Below, piece by piece: positions 1 through 6,561 of a DNA stretch of 8,442 nucleotides. Position numbers and translations under genes: made by a program. The stretch comes from Planctomycetaceae bacterium. Lineage in GTDB: Bacteria > Planctomycetota > Planctomycetia > Pirellulales > Thermoguttaceae. The DNA is taken from positions 1-8,442 of the forward strand of contig JAISNF010000208.1 in the NCBI GenBank assembly GCA_031276415.1. The letters are read 5' to 3'. Each line of letters begins with the position of its first letter. The stretch's first letter is position 1. The notes under the pieces were generated by a model that saw nothing but the letters and a program-made list of their open reading frames with translations, did not search any database and was not told the DNA's origin.

Positions 1-1449
1 CGGCGCATCAAAGTGATTCGTGAACCGCGCGGCGCAGTTGTTACAAAAGACGGAAAAACGGTTTATGTTTCCAACGCCGTACCGAATGATGTTGCTAATA
101 TTCCTGAAAATCCTGAAGCGTTAATTGATGTGGCGGCGGAAGTTTCGGCGATTGATGTTGCTGCCGGAACGGTGAAAAATATTCGGTTGCCAAACGGCAG
201 CGGCAGTGTTCATGGAATTTGTATTTCGCCGGATGGTCAATATGTTTATATTACGGAAATTTTGGCGCGGTTTCAAATGCCCACAACCCAACTTGAACGC
301 GGTTGGATGAATACAAACGGAATCAGTATTATCGATACAACAAAACTTGATAATAAACGTTCCGGTTTTGTCAACACGGTTTTGCTTGACGATGTTGATC
401 TCGGCGCAGCCAATCCGTGGGGAATTACTACGTCCGCTGACGGTAAACAAATTTATATTGCTATTGCCGGAACAAACGAGTTAATTATTGTCGATGCGGA
501 AGCGATGCACAAAAAATTGGAGTCATTGCCGCAAGATGATCCCGAAGCAGTTGGCGGTAGCGGAAGCGGCGGATCGGCAAAAGCAAGTGATGTGCCGAAT
601 GATTTGGCGTTTCTTGTCGGAATGAAAAAACGTGTCCGGCTTGACGGAAAAGGCGCAAGACCAATTGTCATGGTTGGGAATAATATTTATGTCGGAATGT
701 ATTACAGCGATACACTTCAAAAAGTCGATTTAACTGCACTCGGTACGCTTAAAGGTACGGAAATCGCACTCGGTGCAAAGCCGAATCCAAGTAAAGAACG
801 TCTCGGCGAAATTCATTGGAATGACGCAACGCTTTGTTTTCAGTATTGGCAGAGTTGTGCGAGTTGTCATCCAGATGGTCGGATGGACGCTTATAATTGG
901 GATCTTTTGAATGACGGACTTGGCAATCCGAAAAATGCCAAAAGTCTGCTTTGGTGTGATAAATGTCCGCCGGCAATGTGGGAAGGTGTTCGCAAAACGT
1001 CTGCTCAATGTACTCGAACCGGATTTCAGTTTATTCTTTTTTCCATGCCGGATGAAAGCAAATGTCAGGATATTGACGCTTACGTTCACGCAATGCAACC
1101 GGTTACGAGTCCATATCTTGTGAATGGTAAACTGAGTGAACGTGCTGAACGCGGTAAAAAGATTTTTGAAGATCCGAAAATTGGTTGTGCTACATGCCAT
1201 CCTGCGCCGTTATTTACTGATCAAAAATTGCACGATGTGAATACAAAATGTTATTATGATCGCAAAGGCAGTTTTGACACACCGACGCTTGTCGAAACAT
1301 GGCGAACCGCTCCTTACTTGCACGATGGACGTTACACAAACATGAAAGACTTGTTTAAGAAGGGAAAACACGGCGATGTGGAAGGCGATATTGATTCGCT
1401 GACCGATGAACAACTTGATGATCTTATCGAATACGTGTTGTCGCTGTAA
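1..1449 (+). CDS. Beta-propeller / di-heme cytochrome c protein, 5'-truncated
   Basis: The reading frame is open to base 1, so the true start and any signal peptide lie outside the window; the GTG at 13 is probably internal. The first ~270 residues contain propeller-like repeats (VTKDGKTVYVSN, ISPDGQYVYITE, TSADGKQIYIAI, GNNIYVGMYYSDTLQKVDL). A glycine/serine-rich linker (GGSGSGGSAK, around 550-582) interrupts them. The C-terminal half carries two c-type heme sites, CASCH (856-870) and CATCH (1186-1200). It also has the blocks NWDLLNDGLGNPKNAKSLL and FDTPTLVETWRTAPYLHDGRYT, which are typical of MauG/cytochrome c peroxidase-like di-heme domains. By family it should be an exported electron-transfer or peroxidase-like protein, but substrate and partner cannot be read from sequence. 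An extra CDKC pair lies between the two heme sites. A 14-bp hairpin follows the TAA stop. Confidence 0.85.
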   Translation, partial: RRIKVIREPRGAVVTKDGKTVYVSNAVPNDVANIPENPEALIDVAAEVSAIDVAAGTVKNIRLPNGSGSVHGICISPDGQYVYITEILARFQMPTTQLERGWMNTNGISIIDTTKLDNKRSGFVNTVLLDDVDLGAANPWGITTSADGKQIYIAIAGTNELIIVDAEAMHKKLESLPQDDPEAVGGSGSGGSAKASDVPNDLAFLVGMKKRVRLDGKGARPIVMVGNNIYVGMYYSDTLQKVDLTALGTLKGTEIALGAKPNPSKERLGEIHWNDATLCFQYWQSCASCHPDGRMDAYNWDLLNDGLGNPKNAKSLLWCDKCPPAMWEGVRKTSAQCTRTGFQFILFSMPDESKCQDIDAYVHAMQPVTSPYLVNGKLSERAERGKKIFEDPKIGCATCHPAPLFTDQKLHDVNTKCYYDRKGSFDTPTLVETWRTAPYLHDGRYTNMKDLFKKGKHGDVEGDIDSLTDEQLDDLIEYVLSL

Positions 1450-1510
1450 CGTTGTTGCTGTAAAAGATTTTGAAAAGATTTTATGTTGTTTCGATTTTCG
1501 TCCACAAATA

Positions 1511-1544
1511 GTTAGCCAATGTTTTGCCTGAAACATTGGCTAAC
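1511..1544 (+). terminator. Perfect 14-bp stem-loop after the cytochrome gene
   Basis: GTTAGCCAATGTTT (1511-1524) and AAACATTGGCTAAC (1531-1544) are exact reverse complements around the 6-nt loop TGCCTG, 61 bases after the stop codon. The position suits a transcription terminator or an mRNA 3'-end stabiliser. No clear T-run follows the stem, so intrinsic termination is not assured. It ends only 10 bases before repeat element A1. Confidence 0.55.
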
Positions 1545-1554
1545 TGTTGGCAAA

Positions 1555-1795
1555 TTCTAATAACCAAATTTACTTTTTAAAACCACAGAGAAGATAGAGA
1601 AGAAAAGTGTCCGCAGATTACGCAGATGAGCGCAGATAATTTTTGAAAATACGAAACATACTATTTTTTTATTTATTTTAATTTAAAAATTATCTGCGAT
1701 TATCTGCGTTAATCTGCGGACACTTTTTCTCTGCGAACTCGGTGTTCTCTGTGGTTAAATAATCTGTGGTTAAATAAAAAAAACGGTTATTAGAA
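1555..1795. repeat. Family A long inverted repeat, copy A1
   Basis: The outer ends are exact 11-bp inverted repeats, TTCTAATAACC (1555-1565) and GGTTATTAGAA (1785-1795). Inside them, AACCACAGAGAA (1581-1592) pairs with TTCTCTGTGGTT (1745-1756). The segment 1603-1644, with CCGCAGATTA, CGCAGAT and CGCAGATAATTTTT, pairs with 1685-1727. The apex (1645-1684) is A/T-rich. The whole spacer can therefore fold into one long imperfect hairpin. It contains no plausible gene. A near-relative, A2, lies beyond asd. This fits a non-autonomous MITE-like or REP-like element; I recall similar CACAGAGAACACAGAG/CGCAGAT repeats scattered in many bacterial genomes, PVC members included. Confidence 0.85.
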
Positions 1796-1829
1796 GTTGC
1801 AATCTGTAAATTTCTTTTCTGAATCCCCC

Positions 1830-1857
1830 TTGTGTGAGTGAATTTTGACGGGATAAT
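1830..1857 (+). promoter_or_regulatory. Possible sigma70-type promoter of asd
   Basis: A TTGTGT hexamer (1830-1835) is followed after 16 bases by GATAAT (1852-1857), five of six matches to the -10 consensus. The -35 box is weak. A start near 1864 would give a leader of about 60 bases before the GTG at 1926. It lies just outside repeat A1, so A1 would not be within the transcript. Confidence 0.3.
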
Positions 1858-1913
1858 ACTTTGGTTTGTGTTGGTTCATTTTTACTTTTGATTACTTTTT
1901 CTTTGATTTAATA

Positions 1914-1919
1914 AAGGAG
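1914..1919 (+). promoter_or_regulatory. Ribosome binding site that fixes the asd start
   Basis: AAGGAG lies six bases before the GTG at 1926. This selects GTG-1926 over the in-frame ATG at 1866, whose extra 20 residues (Phe-rich, unlike the Rossmann N-terminus of the family) look like untranslated leader. Confidence 0.75.
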
Positions 1920-1925
1920 AAAATC

Positions 1926-2936
1926 GTGTACGAGTCAGTTGCAGTTGTTGGAGCCACTGGGGCGGTTGGTACAATTATACTTAATCTTTTGGAAAAGCGG
2001 AATTTTCCGTTCCAAACAATCAAATTCCTTGCTTCTAAACGCAGTGCCGGTAAGGAGATTAAATTTTGGGGCAAAACTTACACAATTGAAGAATTGATGC
2101 CGGATTCTTTTATTGGTGTTCAACTTGCAATTGCCAGTACGCCGGACGAGACGGCGCGTGATTTTGTGCCGGAAGCCGTAAAACGCGGAACACTTGTTAT
2201 TGATGAGAGCGGATATTGGCGAATGGATCCTGATGTTCCGCTGGTCATTCCTGAAGTCAATGCCGCTAGTTGCAAAAATGCGAAAAAAGGAATCATTTCA
2301 AGTCCGAACTGCTCGACAACACAATTAGTTGTTGCGGTTAAGCCGTTGCATGATTTTGGCAAAGTGAAGCGAATTGTTGTTAGCACGTATCAGGCGGTTA
2401 GCGGAGCGGGGTTGGTTGGAACGCGTGATCTTGAATGTGGAACACGTGCGGTGTTGGAGGGCAAAAGTTATCAGTACGAATGTTTTCCGTATCCGATTGC
2501 GTTCAATTGTATTCCGCAGATTGGTTCGGTGAAGGAAAAAGGTTACACTTCTGAAGAGTTAAAATTGTTGTATGAAACCCGAAAGATTTTGGGGGATGAT
2601 TCGATTAAGGTTTGTCCGACGGCGGTTCGGGTTCCGGTTGCCAATTGCCACAGTGAAAGTGTGCTGGTTGAAACGGAAAAGAAAATCACGGTTGAAAAAG
2701 CCCGTGAACTTTTTTCCGGTATGGCTGGGGTTGTTGTGATGGACGATATTGCGAAAAAAGAATATCCGTTACCCAATCTTTGTACGGGGCGTGATGAAGT
2801 TTTTATTGGTCGGATTCGGGAAGATTTGTCATTGGAAAACGGTTTAGCCTTTTGGTGTGTGAGTGACAATCTCCGCAAAGGTGCCGCCACCAACGCCGTA
2901 CAAATCGCAGAATATCTCCAACACAACGCCTTTTAA
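1926..2936 (+). CDS. asd: Aspartate-semialdehyde dehydrogenase
   Basis: It catalyses NADPH-dependent reduction of aspartyl-4-phosphate to aspartate semialdehyde, the branch point to lysine/diaminopimelate, threonine and methionine, in the cytoplasm. From the GTG start the product is 336 residues, the normal family length. Visible motifs are the Rossmann loop GATGAVG (residues 9-15), SAGKEI (40-45), VPLVIPEVN (104-112), the catalytic cysteine in SSPNCSTTQ (Cys129), STYQAVSGAG (153-162) and the active-site histidine in RVPVANCHSES (His242). The C-terminal DNLRKGAATNAVQIAE is typical. DESGYWRMD (93-101) replaces the commoner DNSSAFRMD, which may be lineage-specific. It is monocistronic in appearance, is not next to other amino-acid genes, and is flanked on both sides by family A repeats. 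Confidence 0.96.
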   Translation: MYESVAVVGATGAVGTIILNLLEKRNFPFQTIKFLASKRSAGKEIKFWGKTYTIEELMPDSFIGVQLAIASTPDETARDFVPEAVKRGTLVIDESGYWRMDPDVPLVIPEVNAASCKNAKKGIISSPNCSTTQLVVAVKPLHDFGKVKRIVVSTYQAVSGAGLVGTRDLECGTRAVLEGKSYQYECFPYPIAFNCIPQIGSVKEKGYTSEELKLLYETRKILGDDSIKVCPTAVRVPVANCHSESVLVETEKKITVEKARELFSGMAGVVVMDDIAKKEYPLPNLCTGRDEVFIGRIREDLSLENGLAFWCVSDNLRKGAATNAVQIAEYLQHNAF

Positions 2937-2981
2937 AATACAGTAACAATAATAACAATAACACAAATTGCCAACGGTAAC

Positions 2982-3246
2982 TTCTAATAACCGCCTTTTT
3001 ATGTAAGTACAGATTATTTAACCACAGAGAACACAGAGTTCACAGAGAAAAAAATAAAAGTGTCCGCAGATTACGCAGATGAGCGCAGATGATTTTTAAA
3101 TATAAAATAAAAAATAATCTGCGTTCATCTGTGTCATCTGCGGATGTTTTTAAAAAATAATCTGCGTTCATCTGCGTTATCTGCGGACGTTTTTAAAAAA
3201 TAATCTGCGTTCATCTACGTCATCTGCGGACGTTTTTAAAAATAAT
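2982..3246. repeat. Family A inverted repeat, copy A2, with expanded right arm
   Basis: The left arm begins TTCTAATAACC (2982-2992), has AACCACAGAGAACACAGAG from 3020, and contains a 35-base stretch (3056-3090) identical to 1603-1637 of A1. Its outer part also matches the reverse complement of the A1 right arm, for example ACAGATTATTTAACCACAG. The right arm is three tandem 43-bp units, each complementary to the left-arm block 3062-3097. Unlike A1, no closing GGTTATTAGAA end is visible on the right, so this copy is incomplete or rearranged. It fills most of the asd-hypothetical gene spacer (2937-3350), which holds no plausible gene. Confidence 0.82.
3109..3237. repeat. Three tandem 43-bp direct repeats
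   Basis: The units lie at 3109-3151, 3152-3194 and 3195-3237. Each starts AAAAAATAATCTGCGTTCAT and ends in CTGCGGAYGTTTTT. They differ at a few positions only (CTGTGTCAT, CTGCGTTAT and CTACGTCAT in the middle). A truncated fourth start, AAAAATAAT, follows at 3238. There are no spacers between units, so this is not a CRISPR array. Confidence 0.92.
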
Positions 3247-3256
3247 GATGCAATAC

Positions 3257-3285
3257 TTGTATTGATATTGGTTCTGGTTTACAAT
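3257..3285 (+). promoter_or_regulatory. Possible sigma70-type promoter of the hypothetical gene
   Basis: TTGTAT (3257-3262) and TACAAT (3280-3285) are separated by 17 bases, the ideal spacing. The start of transcription would fall near 3292, about 60 bases before the ATG at 3351 and just outside the tandem repeats. Confidence 0.35.
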
Positions 3286-3350
3286 GAAACACGTGTTGAT
3301 TTTAATAATCTTTTGGCATTGATTTGTTTCCTAGTATTCTTTTATTTACG

Positions 3351-4058
3351 ATGTCTTTATTCAGCGATGAACGTTACACTTGGCGCGAAACATATTTTGT
3401 GCTTTTTGATCCGGTAATGCGTCCGCGTTTGTCAGATGTTCGTCGGGAACTACGGCATGTCGCCGGCACCCTCACAATTCTCGACAATAAAGCCGAACCA
3501 AACGGAACTCTCGCCTCAATGACTGTTGCCTCCTACGAAGATCACGCCGCTCTGGAAATTGCTTACCACGAAGGAAATAATGTACATTCCGAAATCAGTT
3601 TGCTCACCGAATTACTCGAAAAAGGTTGTACTCCAAAAGAAAAAGAACGGCTACTTAATGCCAAAAAATATAGAGCAAAATTCGAAATCCTTCACTTTGA
3701 ACAAACCGCCGGAACATCCGAATTTGATATTGTTAAAATGCCCGTGTTGCAATTTGCACCGCGCGAAAAAAATAAAACAGCACTACCTCCCCTTTCCATT
3801 AGAAACTATTCCGATAAACTGTTGCCCAATCAAACGTCTAATCAACAAATGCCTAATCCAAAAAAACGTTTTCATTTTGATCCGGATTCTTACGAAAATT
3901 GTATCGTTAACGGCGTAGAAACTGATGAAAATGAAAGTTCGGAAGACAGTGCTGAATTTGAACGGATTGATCCGAACATGTTGGTTTTTGTCCTTGAAAT
4001 TTTGTGCCGTCTCACAAAAGGAATTGCTATTGATCCCGCAAGCGGAGTAATTATTTAG
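3351..4058 (+). CDS. Conserved hypothetical protein, planctomycete-like
   Basis: The product is 235 residues from the ATG at 3351. A TTG at 3324 would add nine residues, but the MSLFSDERYTWRETYFVLFDP opening looks like a natural N-terminus. I do not recognise a named function. I recall similar 'DERY-WRETYFVLF' proteins in planctomycete genomes, but that is memory, not a search. An N-terminal alpha/beta region (residues 5-132) ends in FDIVKMPVLQF. A polar low-complexity linker follows (about 136-205, with NQTSNQQ and DENESSEDS). A conserved-looking C-terminal segment closes the protein (RIDPNMLVFVLEILCRLTKG, then IAIDPASGVII). No signal peptide, membrane segment or catalytic motif is seen. No Shine-Dalgarno sequence is visible. 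It lies 123 bases upstream of efpL on the same strand, so the two may be co-transcribed. Confidence 0.75.
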   Translation: MSLFSDERYTWRETYFVLFDPVMRPRLSDVRRELRHVAGTLTILDNKAEPNGTLASMTVASYEDHAALEIAYHEGNNVHSEISLLTELLEKGCTPKEKERLLNAKKYRAKFEILHFEQTAGTSEFDIVKMPVLQFAPREKNKTALPPLSIRNYSDKLLPNQTSNQQMPNPKKRFHFDPDSYENCIVNGVETDENESSEDSAEFERIDPNMLVFVLEILCRLTKGIAIDPASGVII

Positions 4059-4100
4059 TGGAAAATAAATAATAAATTGATTGCCAAACACGAGTTCAAT

Positions 4101-4144
4101 CGAATCCCATTGACGAATCCCGGTCGAATCACTTTTTCGAATCC
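4101..4144 (+). repeat. Four phased CGAATC(C) direct repeats in the efpL leader
   Basis: CGAATCC occurs at 4101, 4114 and 4138, and CGAATCA at 4125, spaced 13, 11 and 13 bases start to start. They sit 38-81 bases before the efpL start. The near-helical spacing could mean a protein-binding site array, though chance or a decayed sequence is possible. Confidence 0.5.
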
Positions 4145-4181
4145 ATTGTCCACTTTCACTATTAACGTACTATTAACGATT

Positions 4182-4745
4182 ATGATTGCTAAGGAAATTA
4201 AGCGTGGTGAGGTTGTTGTTTACAACGGTTCGCCTTGTATTATTGAAGGAATCAATGTCCAATCGCCGTCAGCACGCGGCGCCGCAACTCTTTATAAATT
4301 CAGGGCAAGGAATCTTGTTACGAAACAGAAAGTCGATATAACACTTAAAGGTACGGAATCGCTTAATTCGGCAGACTTTCAACGGCGTGAAGTAAAATAT
4401 TTGTACAGTGATGCGGATGATTGTATTTTTATGGACAATCTGGATTATAACCAGTACAGTTTGAAAAAAGCGGATATTGCAGAGGAAATGCAATATATTT
4501 CGGAGGAACTGGAAGGAATTAGGGCGTTGATTTACAATGACGAATGTGTTGGTATTGAGATTCCGACGGCGGTTTCGCTTAAAGTGATCAAATGTGATCC
4601 GGCGGCACGGGGCAATTCCGCGACATCACGCACAAAACCGGCAACTCTTGAAACCGGTCTTGAAATTCAGGTTCCTGAATATCTTAACGAGGGTGAAATT
4701 GTTCGTGTGGACACCCGAACCGGTGACTTTTTAAGCCGAGCATAA
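4182..4745 (+). CDS. efpL: Elongation factor P-like protein, EfpL/YeiP type
   Basis: EF-P proteins bind the ribosome between P and E sites and relieve stalling at proline-rich motifs. This product has 187 residues, normal for the family, with N-terminal KOW-like (1-65), central OB (66-128) and C-terminal OB (129-187) regions. The tip loop reads VQSPSARGAATLYKFR, matching the SPTARGAATLYK loop of E. coli YeiP/EfpL. Arg32 thus stands where canonical EF-P carries its modified lysine in PGKGQA. The C-terminus has the family signature (KPATLETGLEIQVPEYLNEGE), ending VDTRTGDFLSRA. The ATG at 4182 is chosen because upstream in-frame residues match nothing in the family. No Shine-Dalgarno sequence is seen; the start follows two copies of ACTATTAACG (4158-4167 and 4169-4178). 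The gene converges on the isomerase-like gene across repeat B1. Confidence 0.9.
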   Translation: MIAKEIKRGEVVVYNGSPCIIEGINVQSPSARGAATLYKFRARNLVTKQKVDITLKGTESLNSADFQRREVKYLYSDADDCIFMDNLDYNQYSLKKADIAEEMQYISEELEGIRALIYNDECVGIEIPTAVSLKVIKCDPAARGNSATSRTKPATLETGLEIQVPEYLNEGEIVRVDTRTGDFLSRA

Positions 4746-4773
4746 ATTCTTAAACCAACTCTTAACTTTTTTC

Positions 4774-4790
4774 GTCCGCAGATAGACGCA
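4774..4790. repeat. Family A remnant at the left edge of B1
   Basis: GTCCGCAGATAGACGCA resembles the CCGCAGATTACGCAGAT core of family A. It directly precedes the heptad hairpin B1, as a similar fragment (6702-6717) precedes B2. Confidence 0.55.
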
Positions 4791-4793
4791 AAT

Positions 4794-4891
4794 TAGTTAA
4801 TAGTGAATAGTTAGTAGTTAATTGTGTTCGCAAGCGGAATTATTACCAAAATGTTTTTCATCCGCTTGCGTCAACTATTCACTATTCACTA
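4794..4891. repeat. Family B heptad hairpin, copy B1
   Basis: The left arm has four TAGTKAR heptads (4794-4821). The right arm has three complementary heptads (4871-4891, TCAACTA, TTCACTA, TTCACTA). The tip is an exact 10-bp stem, CGCAAGCGGA (4829-4838) with TCCGCTTGCG (4861-4870), around a 22-nt loop. It lies between convergent efpL and the isomerase-like gene, so it may act as a shared terminator. It overlaps the last bases of the minus-strand gene. Its loop matches that of B2 at 18 of 22 positions. Confidence 0.85.
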
Positions 4892-6528
4892 CAATCAATT
4901 GTTTTTCCGAAATTTCCGCAGAGGAATGCTTTGATTCCCAGCGATTCTGCCATTGCTGCTTTCACGGCGATTCGGCGGTCAGCAAGAGCGGCGTTGTCCG
5001 CATAAGCAATTTGAATATGGTTCGACCGATGTCTCGCCATAAATTGATCACGCGAAATTCCGTCAAACACCACAAAAACAGCAGGCCACTCATAAGTACA
5101 CAACTTCCGGCAACGCTCCACCTCCTCGTCCGGTAACTCAATAACCCGACCACGACCAAGATCAATTCCAAGTTGTCCGTTTTCTACAAATGTCCGCGAC
5201 CAGACAATTTCACCAGGTTTGCCAATCCCCGCTAATGTCCCCCCGCCAAAAGGAAAAAAAGTCGGCGTCTGCCGAAAACTTTCCGAACCCCGCCAACCGC
5301 CCTTGAAATGAGCCGGCGGCGCAGCACCGCTAATCTGGAATACCCAAACAAAATCCTTCACCGTACCGGAATGATCCCAGTCGCCCCAACGTACATCATG
5401 GAGCGTTGTTTCAAGCGGCTGATCCAACACCCCAGCAACACAAGAATCCAAAAAACCGTCCAACGCCGCCCCCTCGTCAACCTCGTTAAAATGCAACACC
5501 GGCTTGCCATCAAACAAAATCCGTTGACCGTCCAAACTTTTAACCGGCGGACGATCCGAATTGTTCATCATTCCCTCCACAAGATCACTCGCCGGAAGTA
5601 AATCCTTCAAACCAAGTTGATACTGAATACCAAACATAGAACAACCAAACCGATCCGCCATCCGAACCGCAACAATATACATCTTACACTGAATAAGAAC
5701 CTGTTGCGGAGTTAAATCTCGCTTCTCGTCCCGACCAAAATGGAATCTCATCCCGCTTTTAACAAGCCAATCATAAACTTCACGGGCTTCCGCATCTGAA
5801 ACCCGAGTCGTCTCGTAATAAAAAGCCGACTGACTAAGACGCTCCTTAAATATCCCAAGCGGAAAAAGTAATTCGTCAGGAATAATCGCATTGTACATCC
5901 CCATACAACCCTCATCGCAAATCCCCATCACCGCCTTTTGAGAACGTAATTGCTCGGCAAGTCTCCGACCCAATTCCCAATCCACATCCGAAATTTTAGC
6001 AGCGGAAAACGGCTTAACATGCGAAATCTCATGCCTCGTTCTGCCCGTTTTTAACCATTCGTCCAAATGTTTCAAAAACCATTCGTCCGTAAAATCAACA
6101 CTCCAAAGTGTTGAATATCTTTTTCCCGATTTTGTCAAACAACCGTTGAGATTCAACATTCCCACCAAACCAGGCCACGTTCCCGACCAATTCGCCACCG
6201 TTAAAATCGGACCCGCATGACTGTATAAACCCGAAAAAACATGATTCGAATATTGCCACACCGATTCGGCAACAATAATCGGACGCTTCGAATCCAACTT
6301 TGAAAAAACATCAAGCCCCATTTTTTGTGATGAAATGAAACCGTGTTTTTCAACAGGATTATATTCATGTCCGCGTTTGATTTGATAACCGAGTTTCTCA
6401 ACCGCTTTAATAAGTGCGGCTTCCATTTTCTCCTGCTCCGCCCAACAATCCTGATTGGCGGAAAGCCGCGAATCACCACTGGCAACAAGATATACCGTTT
6501 TGTCATTCAGATTAGTCGGATTAGTCAT
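4882..6528 (-). CDS. L-fucose/L-arabinose isomerase-fold protein
   Basis: The product is 548 residues, slightly shorter than E. coli FucI (about 590). The N-terminal half has TVYLVASGDSRL (11-22) and ANWSGTWPGLVGMLNLNG (112-129). The middle has DEGCMGMYNAIIPDELLFPL (205-224), comparable to the FucI segment around its SMG motif. Next come FGIQYQLGLKDLLPASDLVEG (299-319) and FNEVDEGAALDGFL (347-360), where FucI keeps its metal-binding acidic residues. SNHIQIAYAD (502-511) probably carries the C-terminal metal-ligand histidine. The family interconverts aldoses and ketoses with a divalent metal in the cytoplasm. The glutamate equivalent to FucI Glu337 is not obvious, so activity and substrate are uncertain. 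The ATG follows a good purine-rich site (AGGAAAGGAAA). No sugar genes adjoin it. The final Ser-Glu and stop come from repeat B1. Confidence 0.8.
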   Translation of the reverse strand: MTNPTNLNDKTVYLVASGDSRLSANQDCWAEQEKMEAALIKAVEKLGYQIKRGHEYNPVEKHGFISSQKMGLDVFSKLDSKRPIIVAESVWQYSNHVFSGLYSHAGPILTVANWSGTWPGLVGMLNLNGCLTKSGKRYSTLWSVDFTDEWFLKHLDEWLKTGRTRHEISHVKPFSAAKISDVDWELGRRLAEQLRSQKAVMGICDEGCMGMYNAIIPDELLFPLGIFKERLSQSAFYYETTRVSDAEAREVYDWLVKSGMRFHFGRDEKRDLTPQQVLIQCKMYIVAVRMADRFGCSMFGIQYQLGLKDLLPASDLVEGMMNNSDRPPVKSLDGQRILFDGKPVLHFNEVDEGAALDGFLDSCVAGVLDQPLETTLHDVRWGDWDHSGTVKDFVWVFQISGAAPPAHFKGGWRGSESFRQTPTFFPFGGGTLAGIGKPGEIVWSRTFVENGQLGIDLGRGRVIELPDEEVERCRKLCTYEWPAVFVVFDGISRDQFMARHRSNHIQIAYADNAALADRRIAVKAAMAESLGIKAFLCGNFGKTIDCSE

Positions 6529-6532
6529 AAAT

Positions 6533-6543
6533 ATTTCCTTTCC
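6533..6543 (-). promoter_or_regulatory. Ribosome binding site of the isomerase-like gene
   Basis: On the minus strand AGGAAAGGAAA precedes the ATG at 6528 by a few bases. It is one of two clear Shine-Dalgarno sequences in the window and supports this start. Confidence 0.6.
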
Positions 6544-6561
6544 TAAAAATGATTATCTTTC

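Noticed and set aside
730..1200. 156-codon minus-strand open frame
   Set aside because: It lies wholly opposite the heme-domain region of the cytochrome gene, shows no domain and is a coding shadow.
1450..1865. tRNA or small RNA gene in the spacer
   Set aside because: No cloverleaf or TTCRA-type T-loop was found; the structure is explained by the terminator-like hairpin and repeat A1.
1866..1925. N-terminal extension of asd from the ATG at 1866
   Set aside because: The Phe-rich extension does not fit the family N-terminus, and AAGGAG precisely precedes the GTG at 1926.
3109..3237. CRISPR-like array of short repeats
   Set aside because: The three 43-bp units abut with no unique spacers, and no cas genes are present; they are tandem copies of a hairpin arm.
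3526..3918. 130-codon plus-strand open frame inside the hypothetical gene
   Set aside because: It overlaps the 3351-4058 gene in another frame and has a composition typical of a shifted frame (Lys/Ile/Cys-rich, no motif).
4077..4181. Longer EF-P start at the TTG at 4077
   Set aside because: The extra 35 residues have no EF-P homology and translate the CGAATCC repeat region; the ATG at 4182 gives the normal length.
6552..6557. Minus-strand GATAAT as -10 box for the isomerase-like gene
   Set aside because: No acceptable -35 hexamer is found at 16-18 bases upstream, so the promoter is not called.
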